From: Paenalcaligenes sp035301625
Lineage (GTDB): Bacteria; Pseudomonadota; Gammaproteobacteria; Burkholderiales; Burkholderiaceae_B
Length of the DNA stretch: 64,000 nt
Reading direction: 5' to 3'
NCBI GenBank assembly: GCA_035301625.1
Contig: DATGTW010000070.1
Span: 1-64,000, forward strand
This document shows positions 32,801 to 42,004 of this stretch, piece by piece. Within the stretch, counting starts at the first letter, position 1. The number at the start of each line of letters is the position of its first letter. The translations under genes were made by a program, and so were the position numbers. The notes beneath the pieces were generated by a model. That model saw only the letters and a list, made by a program, of their open reading frames with translations, was not told the origin of the DNA and ran no database searches.

Positions 32801-34477
32801 TTAATAAAACGATGCCCCACCATCGTCATCACCAAATCCATAATCATCATAACCATAAGATTCACCTGTTCCGAATTCAATCTCGGCATCATCCAATAGG
32901 ATCTCTCCGTGCTTATAGTGGGTCACAATACCTGGAACAAAAAGGACAAAAATGACCATGATGATTTGAATAATAATAAAAGGCACAGAACCCCAATATA
33001 TATCGCCGGTGGTGACGCGACGAATCTTTTTGCCAGTGACTCCGTCCACGTAGTCTTCTCGGGGCGCTACAGAACGTAAAAAGAATAGCGCAAAACCAAA
33101 GGGCGGATGCATAAATGAAGTTTGCATGTTAACCGCCAACAGCACACCAAACCAAATCAAATCAATACCCATTGCCTCAGCAACTGGGCTAAGTAAGGGC
33201 ACAATAATAAATGCTAGCTCAAAGAAATCCAGGAAAAAGGCCAAAAAGAAAGTTAACAAACTCACCACTGCCAAAAAGCCCAAGTCTCCGCCTGGCAGAT
33301 CGATCAATAAACTTTCCACCCAAAGATCGCCATTAATACCACGGAAGCTCAGACTAAAAATCGTTGAGCCAACTAAAATGAATACTACAAAACATGACAA
33401 GCGTGTAGTGCTCGCCATTGCCTGTCCCAGCAGCTTAAAGTTAAGGCGCCCTCGCGAGGCTGCCATAATAATCGCGCCTACTGCTCCCATGGCACCACCC
33501 TCGGTGGGGGTGGCTACACCGATGAAAATAGTGCCCAACACCAAAAAGATTAAAAACAGAGGGGGGATCATCACAAATGTCACACGTTCTGCGATTTTAG
33601 AGAGCAAACCCAACCGCAAAAGTCGGTTGACAGACGCCATAACAAAAGCAGCCACGCCCCATTGTAAAAGCACAATCACAATGCTTTCATCAACAGGCAC
33701 ATTTTCATGAGTACTAAAATAATAACTAGAACCTAAATAAGAGACCCCTGCTGAAAACAAACTAAGCACGAACAAAGATCGTAGTCCGCGACTACCATCT
33801 TTTTCCACATAGGTGCGCGCTTCGGGAGGCAACGCAGGGACACTTTTGGGCTTAAAAATGGCCAAAAGTCCCACATAAAGAACATAGGTCAGGGTTAAAA
33901 GAATTCCAGGCAGCATTGCGCCGCGATACATATCACCAATAGAGCGACCCAGTTGATCAGCCAGAATAATCAAAACAATCGATGGAGGGATAATTTGAGA
34001 TAGCGTTCCTGACGCTGCAATCACACCACTGGCAAGACGCCGATCATATCCATAACGCAGCATGATGGGCAATGAAATTAATCCCATAGATATCACAGAA
34101 GCCGATATAACCCCAGTCGTGGCAGCCAACATGGCCCCTACGAGGACAACAGCTATAGCCAAACCACCCCGAATAGGTCCAAATAATTGTCCGATGGTAT
34201 CCAGCAAATCTTCTGCCATACCTGATCGCTCTAATACCAACCCCATCAAGGTAAAGAAAGGTACGGCCAACAAAGTATCATTGGAGATAATGCCATATAT
34301 ACGCTGGGGTAAAGCTTGGAATAAGGCAGGTTGCATAAAACCAAATTCAATGGCCACCAAACCATACAAAATCCCTACTGCAGCAAGCGTAAATGCAACA
34401 GGAAAACCCAACAATAAAAAAACGATCAAGTTAAAAAACATGATCGGGGCTAAATTAGATGCAATTAAATCAAACAT
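32801..34477 (-). CDS. TRAP transporter large permease subunit (DctM type)
   Basis: Inner-membrane large subunit of a tripartite ATP-independent periplasmic transporter, which moves carboxylates or related anions with sodium. About 558 residues and roughly 14 helices. Family blocks include GFPVAFTLAAVGILYG, AVPFFTLMGLVLERSGMAEDLL, GATTGVISASV-like stretch (AMLAATTGVISASVISMG) and ASGTLSQIIPPSIVLIILAD. An insert with extra helices near 240-300 makes it longer than the classical DctM. The last 30 residues are rich in Asp, Gly and Tyr. The paired small subunit is next upstream; no DctP binding protein is adjacent. Confidence 0.92.
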   Translation of the reverse strand: MFDLIASNLAPIMFFNLIVFLLLGFPVAFTLAAVGILYGLVAIEFGFMQPALFQALPQRIYGIISNDTLLAVPFFTLMGLVLERSGMAEDLLDTIGQLFGPIRGGLAIAVVLVGAMLAATTGVISASVISMGLISLPIMLRYGYDRRLASGVIAASGTLSQIIPPSIVLIILADQLGRSIGDMYRGAMLPGILLTLTYVLYVGLLAIFKPKSVPALPPEARTYVEKDGSRGLRSLFVLSLFSAGVSYLGSSYYFSTHENVPVDESIVIVLLQWGVAAFVMASVNRLLRLGLLSKIAERVTFVMIPPLFLIFLVLGTIFIGVATPTEGGAMGAVGAIIMAASRGRLNFKLLGQAMASTTRLSCFVVFILVGSTIFSLSFRGINGDLWVESLLIDLPGGDLGFLAVVSLLTFFLAFFLDFFELAFIIVPLLSPVAEAMGIDLIWFGVLLAVNMQTSFMHPPFGFALFFLRSVAPREDYVDGVTGKKIRRVTTGDIYWGSVPFIIIQIIMVIFVLFVPGIVTHYKHGEILLDDAEIEFGTGESYGYDDYGFGDDDGGASFY

Positions 34478-34501
34478 GTATGGCCCATCGGCTTATGGTG
34501 A

Positions 34502-35122
34502 TTATTTTTTCTGTTGTTCGGCTGTCTGTTCGGTGATTGCCTGTGCATACTGTGCAATATCATCCGCAATCTCGAGCTCTGAGCGTTGACGTTGTTCTGC
34601 TTCAGCGATGGGATCTGGAGCGACACCCATCAAAAAACCAATACATTTAATCAAATGCGATATACCAGACAATAGTAATAAGCCAAAGCCAAGTGGGATA
34701 AGCAGCTTGACTGGCCAACGAATCAGGCCTCCGGTATTTGAAGATAATTCCCAAGTGACAAACGATTTATAAAAATACGGGATGGATAGCCAGAACACTA
34801 AGCCAAATGCCGGCAGCAAGAAAAAAAGCACCCCGAAAACTTCTATATAAATCTGCACACGTCGAGAGAAATTTTGAGAGATAACATCAACGCGCACATG
34901 TTCATTACGTAAAAAGGTATAGCCGGAAGCTAATAAAAAGATCGCACCAAATAAATACCACTGCAATTCCAGCCAGGCATTGGAGCTGACATTGAACGTC
35001 TTGCGCACGATCGCATTGATAGCACTGACCAGCACAACAATAAGTGTCAGCCATGCCACCGAACGGCCCACTGTGCGATTCAATTTATCAATTAGAGAGC
35101 TGCATGTCAGTAAAAAGTGCAT
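34502..35122 (-). CDS. TRAP transporter small permease subunit (DctQ type)
   Basis: Four-helix small membrane subunit, 206 residues, partner of the DctM-type protein that follows 24 bases later. AWLELQWYLFGAIFLLASGYTFLRNEHVRVDVI near residues 50-80 is the DctQ core. The C-terminal 40 residues are hydrophilic and glutamine-rich. A ribosome binding site is weak for the ATG at 35122. The periplasmic DctP component that would set the substrate is not encoded in this window. Confidence 0.92.
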   Translation of the reverse strand: MHFLLTCSSLIDKLNRTVGRSVAWLTLIVVLVSAINAIVRKTFNVSSNAWLELQWYLFGAIFLLASGYTFLRNEHVRVDVISQNFSRRVQIYIEVFGVLFFLLPAFGLVFWLSIPYFYKSFVTWELSSNTGGLIRWPVKLLIPLGFGLLLLSGISHLIKCIGFLMGVAPDPIAEAEQRQRSELEIADDIAQYAQAITEQTAEQQKK

Positions 35123-35190
35123 ATTGTTCTTTTAAAACAAAAACAACGCCAGTTAACAAGTGTGTCAAGCGTAACTACAAGAACTAAACC

Positions 35191-35997
35191 TTAACACAGC
35201 TTGACACCCAGATGCCTGTGTACCAGATCTGCAAGCCCATGGTCAGGCAAACCACAACTTGGAGGGTAATCAACCTTTGCTAAATAAAGGCCCTGAGCAG
35301 CAAATGTCGGCGCCGCTAAACTGCGGTCCCGCGCTGTGAGCAGTTCCTGAGCCCAATGTACCGACCGTTTTCCCATGCCAATATATACTAATACACCCAT
35401 TAGGTTTCGCACCATATGATGCAAGAATCCATTTGCAGAGAAATAAAAAACAAAATATTCCCCTTGTTGTGTAATGCGTAATTTTTGCAGCTCACGAACT
35501 GGGCTATGTGATTGACAATCCGCTGATCGGAAGGAGGAAAAATCATGTGTGCCTATGAGGATTTGTGCGGCTTGTTGCATGAGCTGTAATTTTAACGGCT
35601 GAAACATCCAAGCGGCCCGAGCCTGAGTAAATGGACTGGGGTGCGGCGCATTATGCAATAAATATACATAATGGCGTCGTTGCGCGCTAAATCGCGCATG
35701 AAACTGCCCATCCACTGGACGTGCCCATTGCACACGGATACTACTAGGTAAAAAACTGTTTACACCGCGGATCCATGAAACCTCGCGGCGCACAAGCTCA
35801 GTCTCTAGGTGAACCACCTGCTCTAATGCGTGTACCCCAGTGTCAGTACGGCCTGCACATACTGTGTGCACCTCGTGACCTAAAAATCTATGGATTGCTT
35901 GTTCTAGCTGCGATTGGACAGTCACTACCTGTGGTTGCTTTTGCCACCCGTGCCAATCCGTTCCGTTGTAGGCAATACCCAGACTCCAACGCTGCAT
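35191..35997 (-). CDS. truA: tRNA pseudouridine(38-40) synthase TruA
   Basis: Makes pseudouridine at positions 38-40 of the tRNA anticodon arm. The catalytic aspartate is D52 in CAGRTDTGVHALEQVVH. FHARFSAQRRHYVYLL near 102 and FLHHMVRNLMGVLVYIG near 203 are the other conserved segments. 268 residues is normal, with a short C-terminal tail. It lies 11 bases after fimV on the same strand, within the leuC-to-truA block usual for Burkholderiales. Confidence 0.96.
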   Translation of the reverse strand: MQRWSLGIAYNGTDWHGWQKQPQVVTVQSQLEQAIHRFLGHEVHTVCAGRTDTGVHALEQVVHLETELVRREVSWIRGVNSFLPSSIRVQWARPVDGQFHARFSAQRRHYVYLLHNAPHPSPFTQARAAWMFQPLKLQLMQQAAQILIGTHDFSSFRSADCQSHSPVRELQKLRITQQGEYFVFYFSANGFLHHMVRNLMGVLVYIGMGKRSVHWAQELLTARDRSLAAPTFAAQGLYLAKVDYPPSCGLPDHGLADLVHRHLGVKLC

Positions 35998-36008
35998 ATG
36001 CCCCCCAA

Positions 36009-37595
36009 CTAGGGTTTATCAGAGCGGCCAACGTCGCCAGATTCGTCTGTCGGAGGAACTTCAAGGTCAAGATTGATGTCCTGAAGCTTTGCCTGGATCA
36101 TTTCATCAGTGACACGGTCTGGTGATTCTAATTCAACCGTTGTTTTATTAGCCCGGCGTAGAATCCAAACCGTGAAAATCACAACAAAGGCCAATAGCGC
36201 CAGCATTAATTTAATAAAGTGCTTTTGTATCCAGCTTGTTTCCATATCTGTATTTTGCTGTGCAGCAACGTGAGTGCTTGCTAAAGCATTTTCTCCTGGT
36301 TCTTCGCCATTTAACATCTCGGTCCCACTAGACTCCGTATTAGACTCCGCCGAAGTATGTTGGCCGGATCCCTGCGCACTGGTAGTGACTGGGGTGCGCG
36401 CTTCAGTTTTAAGCGTGGCTGTACTATCTTTGGCAGTGATATTTGAGTCAGAATCTGCTTGCTCAATTGCAGGACTTTCTGCAGTAGAACCCTCATCAGA
36501 ATGCTGATCCGAATCTTGCTTGAGAACATCACTTAGAGCATCTATCTCAGTTTCTAGTTTTTCTACTTCTTGGCGGACATGAGCCAGTGCTTTTTCCTGT
36601 GCTTGGCGCTCATCGGCGCTGATATTACCCTCTTGTGAAGTATCAGATTCATCCAAACGTAGGCGATCAGCATGCTCATCCAAGTATTCTGCACTATGAG
36701 CAGACTCGTTGACATCAGATTTTGTAGTAGAAGCTGCGTCAGCAGCCGTTGGCTCTTGAGCCTGGATCGGAGCATTTAATAATGCTGTAGCCTCTTGTTC
36801 AGATACCCCCCGAGCCAGTGCTTCTTTGTATTGATTAAAGCGATGCATATGCGCGACATATAAATGACGTGCTTGCTGATCACTCATTGATTGTATTTGC
36901 TCGGCGGTAGGCATACGCAACTGTTCACCAGCAAATAATAAATGCATGTTGTCTTGGCCAAAAGCTTGGGGGTTTAGCTGATATAAAGCAGCCATCAATT
37001 GATACTCAGAACCATCCTGAACACCCAAGCGCTGTGCGATGCGGTGCAAAGAGTCCCCCGGGCGTACAGCCAAGCTTTCTGCATGAGCTGTAGCTGCAGG
37101 AGTGTTTGATTGAACTGTTGCTGAGGTTTTGCCTTGTTCGACTGGTAACTGAATCGATGGGCGCGGCTGTTGCAACATACTGACCTGATGACGCTGCTCT
37201 TCATCTGCTGTACGCACATCAAAGAGCAAATCTATCACAGACTGCTCAACAGGAGCTGCACTTAAAAAGCGCACCTGCACTGAATCAGGGCGCGGCCCTG
37301 GAGTTAACTCGACCTGTGCATTCAGCACCTCGGGCAAAGGCTCAAGGCCGAATTCTGACCACGAAGCCCGAGGGGCGACTTGAACATCTAGCTGATTGAG
37401 GTCTTGGCTAGATACTCCAGATATTAAAACGCTGAGCTGTAGGTTTTCATCTGCAGCAGACTCTACTCGCGAATGACCTATCGTCAGTGCATGCAAGGTG
37501 GCAGAAAAACACAGCCCCAACACCGCCACAGCACGACATAATCGAGCAAGCCATAGCCTGCTTATATGTTGAGAGTGGCGATGCTTGGCTAACAT
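36009..37595 (-). CDS. fimV: FimV/HubP-like polar landmark protein, short form
   Basis: Inner-membrane, peptidoglycan-binding protein related to Pseudomonas FimV, which organises the cell pole and type IV pili. Order: signal segment (about 20-40), conserved periplasmic FimV N-terminal domain (LTIGHSRVESAADENLQLSV, ELTPGPRPDSVQVRFLSAA), LysM repeat near 177-230 (VRPGDSLHRIAQRLGV), Gln/Glu-rich stretch with coiled coil near 325-360, Ser/Thr-rich linker, one membrane helix near 460-482 and a 45-residue cytoplasmic tail. The large cytoplasmic TPR-containing part of Pseudomonas FimV is missing. Three bases after asd, so cotranscribed. Confidence 0.9.
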   Translation of the reverse strand: MLAKHRHSQHISRLWLARLCRAVAVLGLCFSATLHALTIGHSRVESAADENLQLSVLISGVSSQDLNQLDVQVAPRASWSEFGLEPLPEVLNAQVELTPGPRPDSVQVRFLSAAPVEQSVIDLLFDVRTADEEQRHQVSMLQQPRPSIQLPVEQGKTSATVQSNTPAATAHAESLAVRPGDSLHRIAQRLGVQDGSEYQLMAALYQLNPQAFGQDNMHLLFAGEQLRMPTAEQIQSMSDQQARHLYVAHMHRFNQYKEALARGVSEQEATALLNAPIQAQEPTAADAASTTKSDVNESAHSAEYLDEHADRLRLDESDTSQEGNISADERQAQEKALAHVRQEVEKLETEIDALSDVLKQDSDQHSDEGSTAESPAIEQADSDSNITAKDSTATLKTEARTPVTTSAQGSGQHTSAESNTESSGTEMLNGEEPGENALASTHVAAQQNTDMETSWIQKHFIKLMLALLAFVVIFTVWILRRANKTTVELESPDRVTDEMIQAKLQDINLDLEVPPTDESGDVGRSDKP

Positions 37596-37597
37596 TT

Positions 37598-38719
37598 TTA
37601 GAGCTCTCCTAACACAATTCTGAGCATTCTACGCAAAGGCTCAGCGGCGCCCCATAACAATTGGTCACCAACAGTAAATGCTGTAATGTATTGTTTGCCC
37701 ATGGCCAAGTGACGCACCCGCCCTACTGGAATATTCATCGTCCCAGTAACTGCTATTGGTGTCAGCTCTTGCATGGTTTGCTCGCGCTCGTTAGGGACAT
37801 ATTTAGTCCATGGTGAGGTCTCTTGGATGATCTCAGAGACCTCATCAAGTGGCACATCGCGCTTAAGTTTGATAGTCAACGCCTGACTATGGGAGCGCAT
37901 GGCACCTATCCGAACACAAAGCCCATCGATAGGCACATAATTACTTTGGTCATGGCCCAATAATTTATTGGACTCAACGCCCCCCTTCCATTCCTCGCGG
38001 GACATCCCATCATTCAAATCACTATCAATCCAAGGGATAAGATTACCCCCCAATGGAACCCCAAAATGGCGATGATCCAGAGTGGGTGACTTTTGTGCCT
38101 GCAAAACGCCCTTATCAATGTCTAAAATAGCAGAGGCTGGATCATCAAGCAGCGACTTGACGGCTTGATTGATTTGACCAAACTGAGTGAGTAGCTCGCG
38201 CATGTGCTGAGCACCGCCCCCAGATGCAGCTTGGTAGGTCATACTGGTCATCCATTCGATCAAATCATGCTTGAATAACCCGCCCAAGCCCATAAGCATG
38301 CAGCTAACAGTACAATTGCCACCAATGAATTGCTTAACGCCATTTTTTAAACCCGCATCAATCAACTCGCGATTAATGGGATCCAAAGCAATAATAGAAT
38401 CATCGTCCATACGCAAAGTGCTCGCGGCATCGATCCAAATACCGTCCCAGCCGCTGTCACGTAATTTAGAATAGACCTCACTTGTGTAGTCTCCCCCCTG
38501 ACAAGTCACAATAATGGGCAGTTTTTTCAATGTGTCTATATCGTAAGCATCCTGCAAAGGTCCGACACCCTCGGCCCACTCAGGTGCTGCACCACCCGCA
38601 TTACTGGTAGAAAAGAAAACGGGCTCAAATAAATCAAAGTCATTTTCTTCTTGCATACGCTGCATGAGCACAGAGCCCACCATGCCACGCCATCCGATTA
38701 AACCTACTGATTGCTTCAT
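37598..38719 (-). CDS. asd: aspartate-semialdehyde dehydrogenase
   Basis: NADPH-dependent reduction of aspartyl phosphate to aspartate semialdehyde, the branch point to lysine/diaminopimelate, threonine and methionine. The nucleotide loop is GLIGWRGMVGSVLMQRM at residues 7-23 and the catalytic cysteine is C136 in FIGGNCTVSC. YQAASGGGAQHMREL follows and RIGAMRSHSQALTIKL contains the catalytic histidine. The 373-residue form is the Gram-negative type. It lies between leuB and fimV in the same direction. Confidence 0.97.
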   Translation of the reverse strand: MKQSVGLIGWRGMVGSVLMQRMQEENDFDLFEPVFFSTSNAGGAAPEWAEGVGPLQDAYDIDTLKKLPIIVTCQGGDYTSEVYSKLRDSGWDGIWIDAASTLRMDDDSIIALDPINRELIDAGLKNGVKQFIGGNCTVSCMLMGLGGLFKHDLIEWMTSMTYQAASGGGAQHMRELLTQFGQINQAVKSLLDDPASAILDIDKGVLQAQKSPTLDHRHFGVPLGGNLIPWIDSDLNDGMSREEWKGGVESNKLLGHDQSNYVPIDGLCVRIGAMRSHSQALTIKLKRDVPLDEVSEIIQETSPWTKYVPNEREQTMQELTPIAVTGTMNIPVGRVRHLAMGKQYITAFTVGDQLLWGAAEPLRRMLRIVLGEL

Positions 38720-38754
38720 GAAAAAACCACCTACTGATTTGGAATGTATAAAAA

Positions 38755-39828
38755 CTATAGTGCCTGTATGACTGCTTGACCCATCTCGGCAGTACCCACA
38801 AGAGTACAGCCTGACTGTTCGATGTCAGCAGTGCGATAGCCTTCTTCCAGGACCTGTTGCACTGCACGCTCGATCCGATCGGCAGCTGCACCGTTATTGA
38901 GCGAATAACGCAGCATCATCGCAGCCGATAAAATTGTAGCCAATGGGTTGGCACGATTCTGGCCAGCAATATCGGGGGCAGATCCGTGGATAGGCTCGTA
39001 AAGTCCTTGTTGGCTGTCATTCAACGATGCTGAGGGCAGCATACCGATGGAACCCGTGAGCATTGCAGCCTCATCAGACAAAATATCGCCGAATAAATTA
39101 CCCGTTACAATCACATCAAATTCTTTTGGGGCACGTACCAATTGCATTGCAGCGTTATCCACGTACATATGTGACAACTCAACGTCTGGATAATCTTTGC
39201 TGACCTCATTAACAGTATCGCGCCATAACTGTGAGGTTTCAAGAACATTAGCCTTGTCGACGCTGCAGAGTTTTTTCTGTCGTTTTTGCGCTGCTTGAAA
39301 TGCCAAATGTGCAATGCGACGAATCTCGCTTTGTGCATATAACATAGTATCAAAACCCTGCAGCTCGCCTTTAAATGGCCCCTCTTGGACTGTGCGCACT
39401 CCGCTGGGTTGTCCAAAATAAATATCACCTGTTAACTCGCGGACAATCATGATGTCTAAACCTGCCACAACCTCGGGTTTGAGACTCGAGGCCTGGGCAA
39501 GCGGTGGAAAGAGCATTGCAGGGCGTAAATTAGCAAACAACCCTAATTCCTTGCGCAGCCCCAAAATGGCTTGTTCAGGTCTCAAATGGCGTGGCAATTC
39601 GTCATACTGCCAATCACCGACAGCACCAAACAAAATCGCCTGAGCTTGCTTGGCAAGAGCGATGGTTTCTTTGGGTAGCGGGTGTCCATGCGCCTCATAG
39701 GCAACCCCGCCCACATCGGCTTCTTTGAATTCTAAATCCAACTCAAGTGCCTCTAAAACACGCACCGCCTCTCGAGTAATCTCTTGGCCTACGCCATCAC
39801 CTGCCATCACGGCAATTAATGTCGACAT
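38755..39828 (-). CDS. leuB: 3-isopropylmalate dehydrogenase
   Basis: Oxidative decarboxylation of 3-isopropylmalate to 2-oxoisocaproate with NAD. The start at 39828 (MSTLIAVMAGDGVGQEI) has AAGGGA just upstream and matches the family N-terminus; an ATG 24 bases earlier lacks a ribosome binding site. Substrate-site residues in VRELTGDIYFGQPSGVR, catalytic Tyr/Lys in DTMLYAQSEIRRIA and DKANVLETSQLW, metal-binding Asps in LFGDILSDEAAMLTGS and NAD-site GSAPDIAGQNRANP are intact. Part of the leuC-leuD-leuB run. Confidence 0.97.
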   Translation of the reverse strand: MSTLIAVMAGDGVGQEITREAVRVLEALELDLEFKEADVGGVAYEAHGHPLPKETIALAKQAQAILFGAVGDWQYDELPRHLRPEQAILGLRKELGLFANLRPAMLFPPLAQASSLKPEVVAGLDIMIVRELTGDIYFGQPSGVRTVQEGPFKGELQGFDTMLYAQSEIRRIAHLAFQAAQKRQKKLCSVDKANVLETSQLWRDTVNEVSKDYPDVELSHMYVDNAAMQLVRAPKEFDVIVTGNLFGDILSDEAAMLTGSIGMLPSASLNDSQQGLYEPIHGSAPDIAGQNRANPLATILSAAMMLRYSLNNGAAADRIERAVQQVLEEGYRTADIEQSGCTLVGTAEMGQAVIQAL

Positions 39829-39854
39829 AATATCCCTTGTTCTTAAACTCATAG

Positions 39855-39872
39855 GTGCAGCTAGCGCTGCAC
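39855..39872. other. short hairpin between leuD and leuB
   Basis: Perfect 7-bp stem GTGCAGC (39855-39861) / GCTGCAC (39866-39872), loop TAGC. It lies in the 68-base gap between leuD and leuB, 27 bases before the chosen leuB start. No T tract follows on the minus strand, so it is more likely a processing or stability element than a terminator. Confidence 0.4.
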
Positions 39873-39896
39873 GTTTTATGAAATATTGTGACTATC

Positions 39897-40550
39897 TTAT
39901 TGTCCCAGACCCTCGGCAACTAACCAAGGATAACGTGCCAAGCGCTCAGCTTCGAATTGCCGTATTTTGTCAGCCTTTTTCAAAGTCGCACCAATTTCAT
40001 CCAACCCGCTTAGCATGGCTTGCTTGCGGCTAGGATCGATATCGAAAAAGAACTCTTCGCCATTGGGGCTGACTACCTTTTGTGCTTCCAGATCAATAGT
40101 CAAACGATACCCAGGAAAGGCTTTGACCTCATCGAACAGACGATTGACTTCGAGCTCAGTCAGCACAATGGGTAACAAGCCATTTTTAAAACTATTGTTA
40201 TAAAAAATATCCGCATAGGACGGCGCGATAATGGCACGAAAACCGTATTGCAATAGAGCCCATGGAGCGTGTTCTCGACTTGACCCGCAACCAAAGTTGC
40301 GTCGCGCTAGCAAAACGGATGCCCCTTGATAGCGCTCTTGATTGAGCACAAAATCGGGGTTTAATGGGCGCCGGCTATTATCCATTCCGGGTTCGCCATG
40401 ATCCAAGTAGCGCAACTCGTCAAATAAATTAGGTCCAAACCCCGTGCGCTTGATAGATTTTAAAAATTGCTTAGGAATAATTAAATCTGTGTCGACATTC
40501 TCTCGATCCAAAGGAGCGACCAACCCTTCGTGTACGGTAAATGCTTGCAT
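39897..40550 (-). CDS. leuD: 3-isopropylmalate dehydratase small subunit
   Basis: Swivel domain of isopropylmalate isomerase, partner of LeuC in leucine synthesis. Family motifs: VAPLDRENVDTDLIIPKQFLKSI near residues 11-30, NFGCGSSREHAPWAL near 80-95 and NNSFKNGLLPIVL near 117. 217 residues is normal for the bacterial 'leuD1' type. It starts 10 bases after leuC on the same strand. Confidence 0.97.
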   Translation of the reverse strand: MQAFTVHEGLVAPLDRENVDTDLIIPKQFLKSIKRTGFGPNLFDELRYLDHGEPGMDNSRRPLNPDFVLNQERYQGASVLLARRNFGCGSSREHAPWALLQYGFRAIIAPSYADIFYNNSFKNGLLPIVLTELEVNRLFDEVKAFPGYRLTIDLEAQKVVSPNGEEFFFDIDPSRKQAMLSGLDEIGATLKKADKIRQFEAERLARYPWLVAEGLGQ

Positions 40551-40560
40551 TTTTGCCCTC

Positions 40561-41964
40561 TTAATTTATAGACCGGATATCAACAAAATGGCCTGCTACG
40601 GCCGCAGCAGCAGCCATAGCTGGGCTGACTAAATGTGTGCGCCCTCCCTGCCCTTGTCGACCTTCAAAGTTACGATTAGAGGTAGATGCGCACCGCTCGC
40701 CAGGCTCAAGTCGATCGGCATTCATCGCTAAGCACATCGAACACCCAGGTTCACGCCATTCAAAACCGGCTTCAATGAAAATTTTGTCAAGCCCTTCTTG
40801 TTCGGCCTGCTCTTTGACCAAGCCAGAACCAGGAACCACCATTGCTAATTTTATATTGGATGCTACTTTGCGACCCCGCGCTACGATAGCAGCTGCACGC
40901 AAGTCCTCGATACGTGCATTGGTGCATGAGCCAATAAAGACCTTATCCAGTTTGATATCCGTGATTGGCTGTCTAGGAGTGAGACCCATATACTCAAGAG
41001 CACGCTCAATACCTTGACGCTTGAGTTCATCACGCTCGAGCTCAGGGTCAGGAACAGTAGCATCCACAGGTAACACCATTTCGGGTGAGGTCCCCCATGT
41101 TACTTGCGGTTTGATATCACGGGCATTTATCTCAACGACCTTATCGAAATGTGCCCCCTCGTCTGTTTGCAACGTGCGCCAATATTCGACCGCTTGATTC
41201 CACATCTCGCCAACAGGTGCATAGGGGCGTCCGCGGAAGTAATCAATTGTTTTCTGATCTACAGCAACCAAGCCTGAACGGGCCCCGGCCTCAATGGCCA
41301 TATTACAAACCGTCATCCGACCCTCAATACTGAGCGAACGAATAGCTGAACCTGCAAATTCAATAGCGTATCCTGTACCACCTGCTGTCCCGATTTCACC
41401 AATAATGTGTAAAACCAGGTCTTTTGCTGTACAGCCTAAAGGAAGCTCACCTTCGACACGAATGAGCATGTTTTTGCTTTTTTTCATGTGCAAAGTCTGG
41501 GTAGCAAGTACGTGCTCTACTTCGGAAGTACCAATCCCAAAAGCCAAAGCTGCAAAAGCACCATGCGTACTGGTATGAGAATCACCACACACCACCGTCA
41601 TCCCTGGCAATGTAGCCCCTTGTTCGGGGCCAATAATATGGACAATCCCCTGACGCAAATCACCCATATTGTACAGGGTAATGCCATATTCCTCACAGTT
41701 TTTAACCAGCGTATCCACCTGCAATCGTGACACAGGATCTGCAATACCCGCCGCCCGATCAGTGGTTGGCACATTATGATCAGCAACGGCCAAAATAGAA
41801 CTCACACGCCAGGGCGCACGATTAGCTAACTCAAGCCCCTCGAAAGCCTGAGGACTGGTGACCTCGTGCACCAAGTGCCTGTCTATATACAGTAGACAGG
41901 TGCCATCGCTAGCCTCTTCGACGACATGCGAATCAAATAATTTGTCATATAAGGTTTTTGCCAT
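40561..41964 (-). CDS. leuC: 3-isopropylmalate dehydratase large subunit
   Basis: Aconitase-family 4Fe-4S subunit that, with LeuD, isomerises 2- to 3-isopropylmalate. Start at 41964 (MAKTLYDKLFDSHVV) has AGGA 7 bases upstream; the open frame runs 20 codons further into the M48 gene without conservation. Cluster cysteines are in FIGSCTNARIEDL and PGCSMCLAMN. VVCGDSHTSTHGAFAALAFGIGTSEVEHVLAT is the substrate-site region. 467 residues is normal. The first gene of the leuCDB-asd-fimV-truA block on the minus strand. Confidence 0.97.
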   Translation of the reverse strand: MAKTLYDKLFDSHVVEEASDGTCLLYIDRHLVHEVTSPQAFEGLELANRAPWRVSSILAVADHNVPTTDRAAGIADPVSRLQVDTLVKNCEEYGITLYNMGDLRQGIVHIIGPEQGATLPGMTVVCGDSHTSTHGAFAALAFGIGTSEVEHVLATQTLHMKKSKNMLIRVEGELPLGCTAKDLVLHIIGEIGTAGGTGYAIEFAGSAIRSLSIEGRMTVCNMAIEAGARSGLVAVDQKTIDYFRGRPYAPVGEMWNQAVEYWRTLQTDEGAHFDKVVEINARDIKPQVTWGTSPEMVLPVDATVPDPELERDELKRQGIERALEYMGLTPRQPITDIKLDKVFIGSCTNARIEDLRAAAIVARGRKVASNIKLAMVVPGSGLVKEQAEQEGLDKIFIEAGFEWREPGCSMCLAMNADRLEPGERCASTSNRNFEGRQGQGGRTHLVSPAMAAAAAVAGHFVDIRSIN

Positions 41965-42004
41965 CTTTTCATCCTTGTGCAAGAAACTTGCTACCGATAC
42001 TATT

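Noticed and set aside
33126..33710. Plus-strand open frame of 194 codons inside the TRAP large subunit
   Set aside because: Antisense shadow of a conserved membrane protein gene; composition (Lys/Pro/Thr-rich) is what reverse-complemented hydrophobic codons give.
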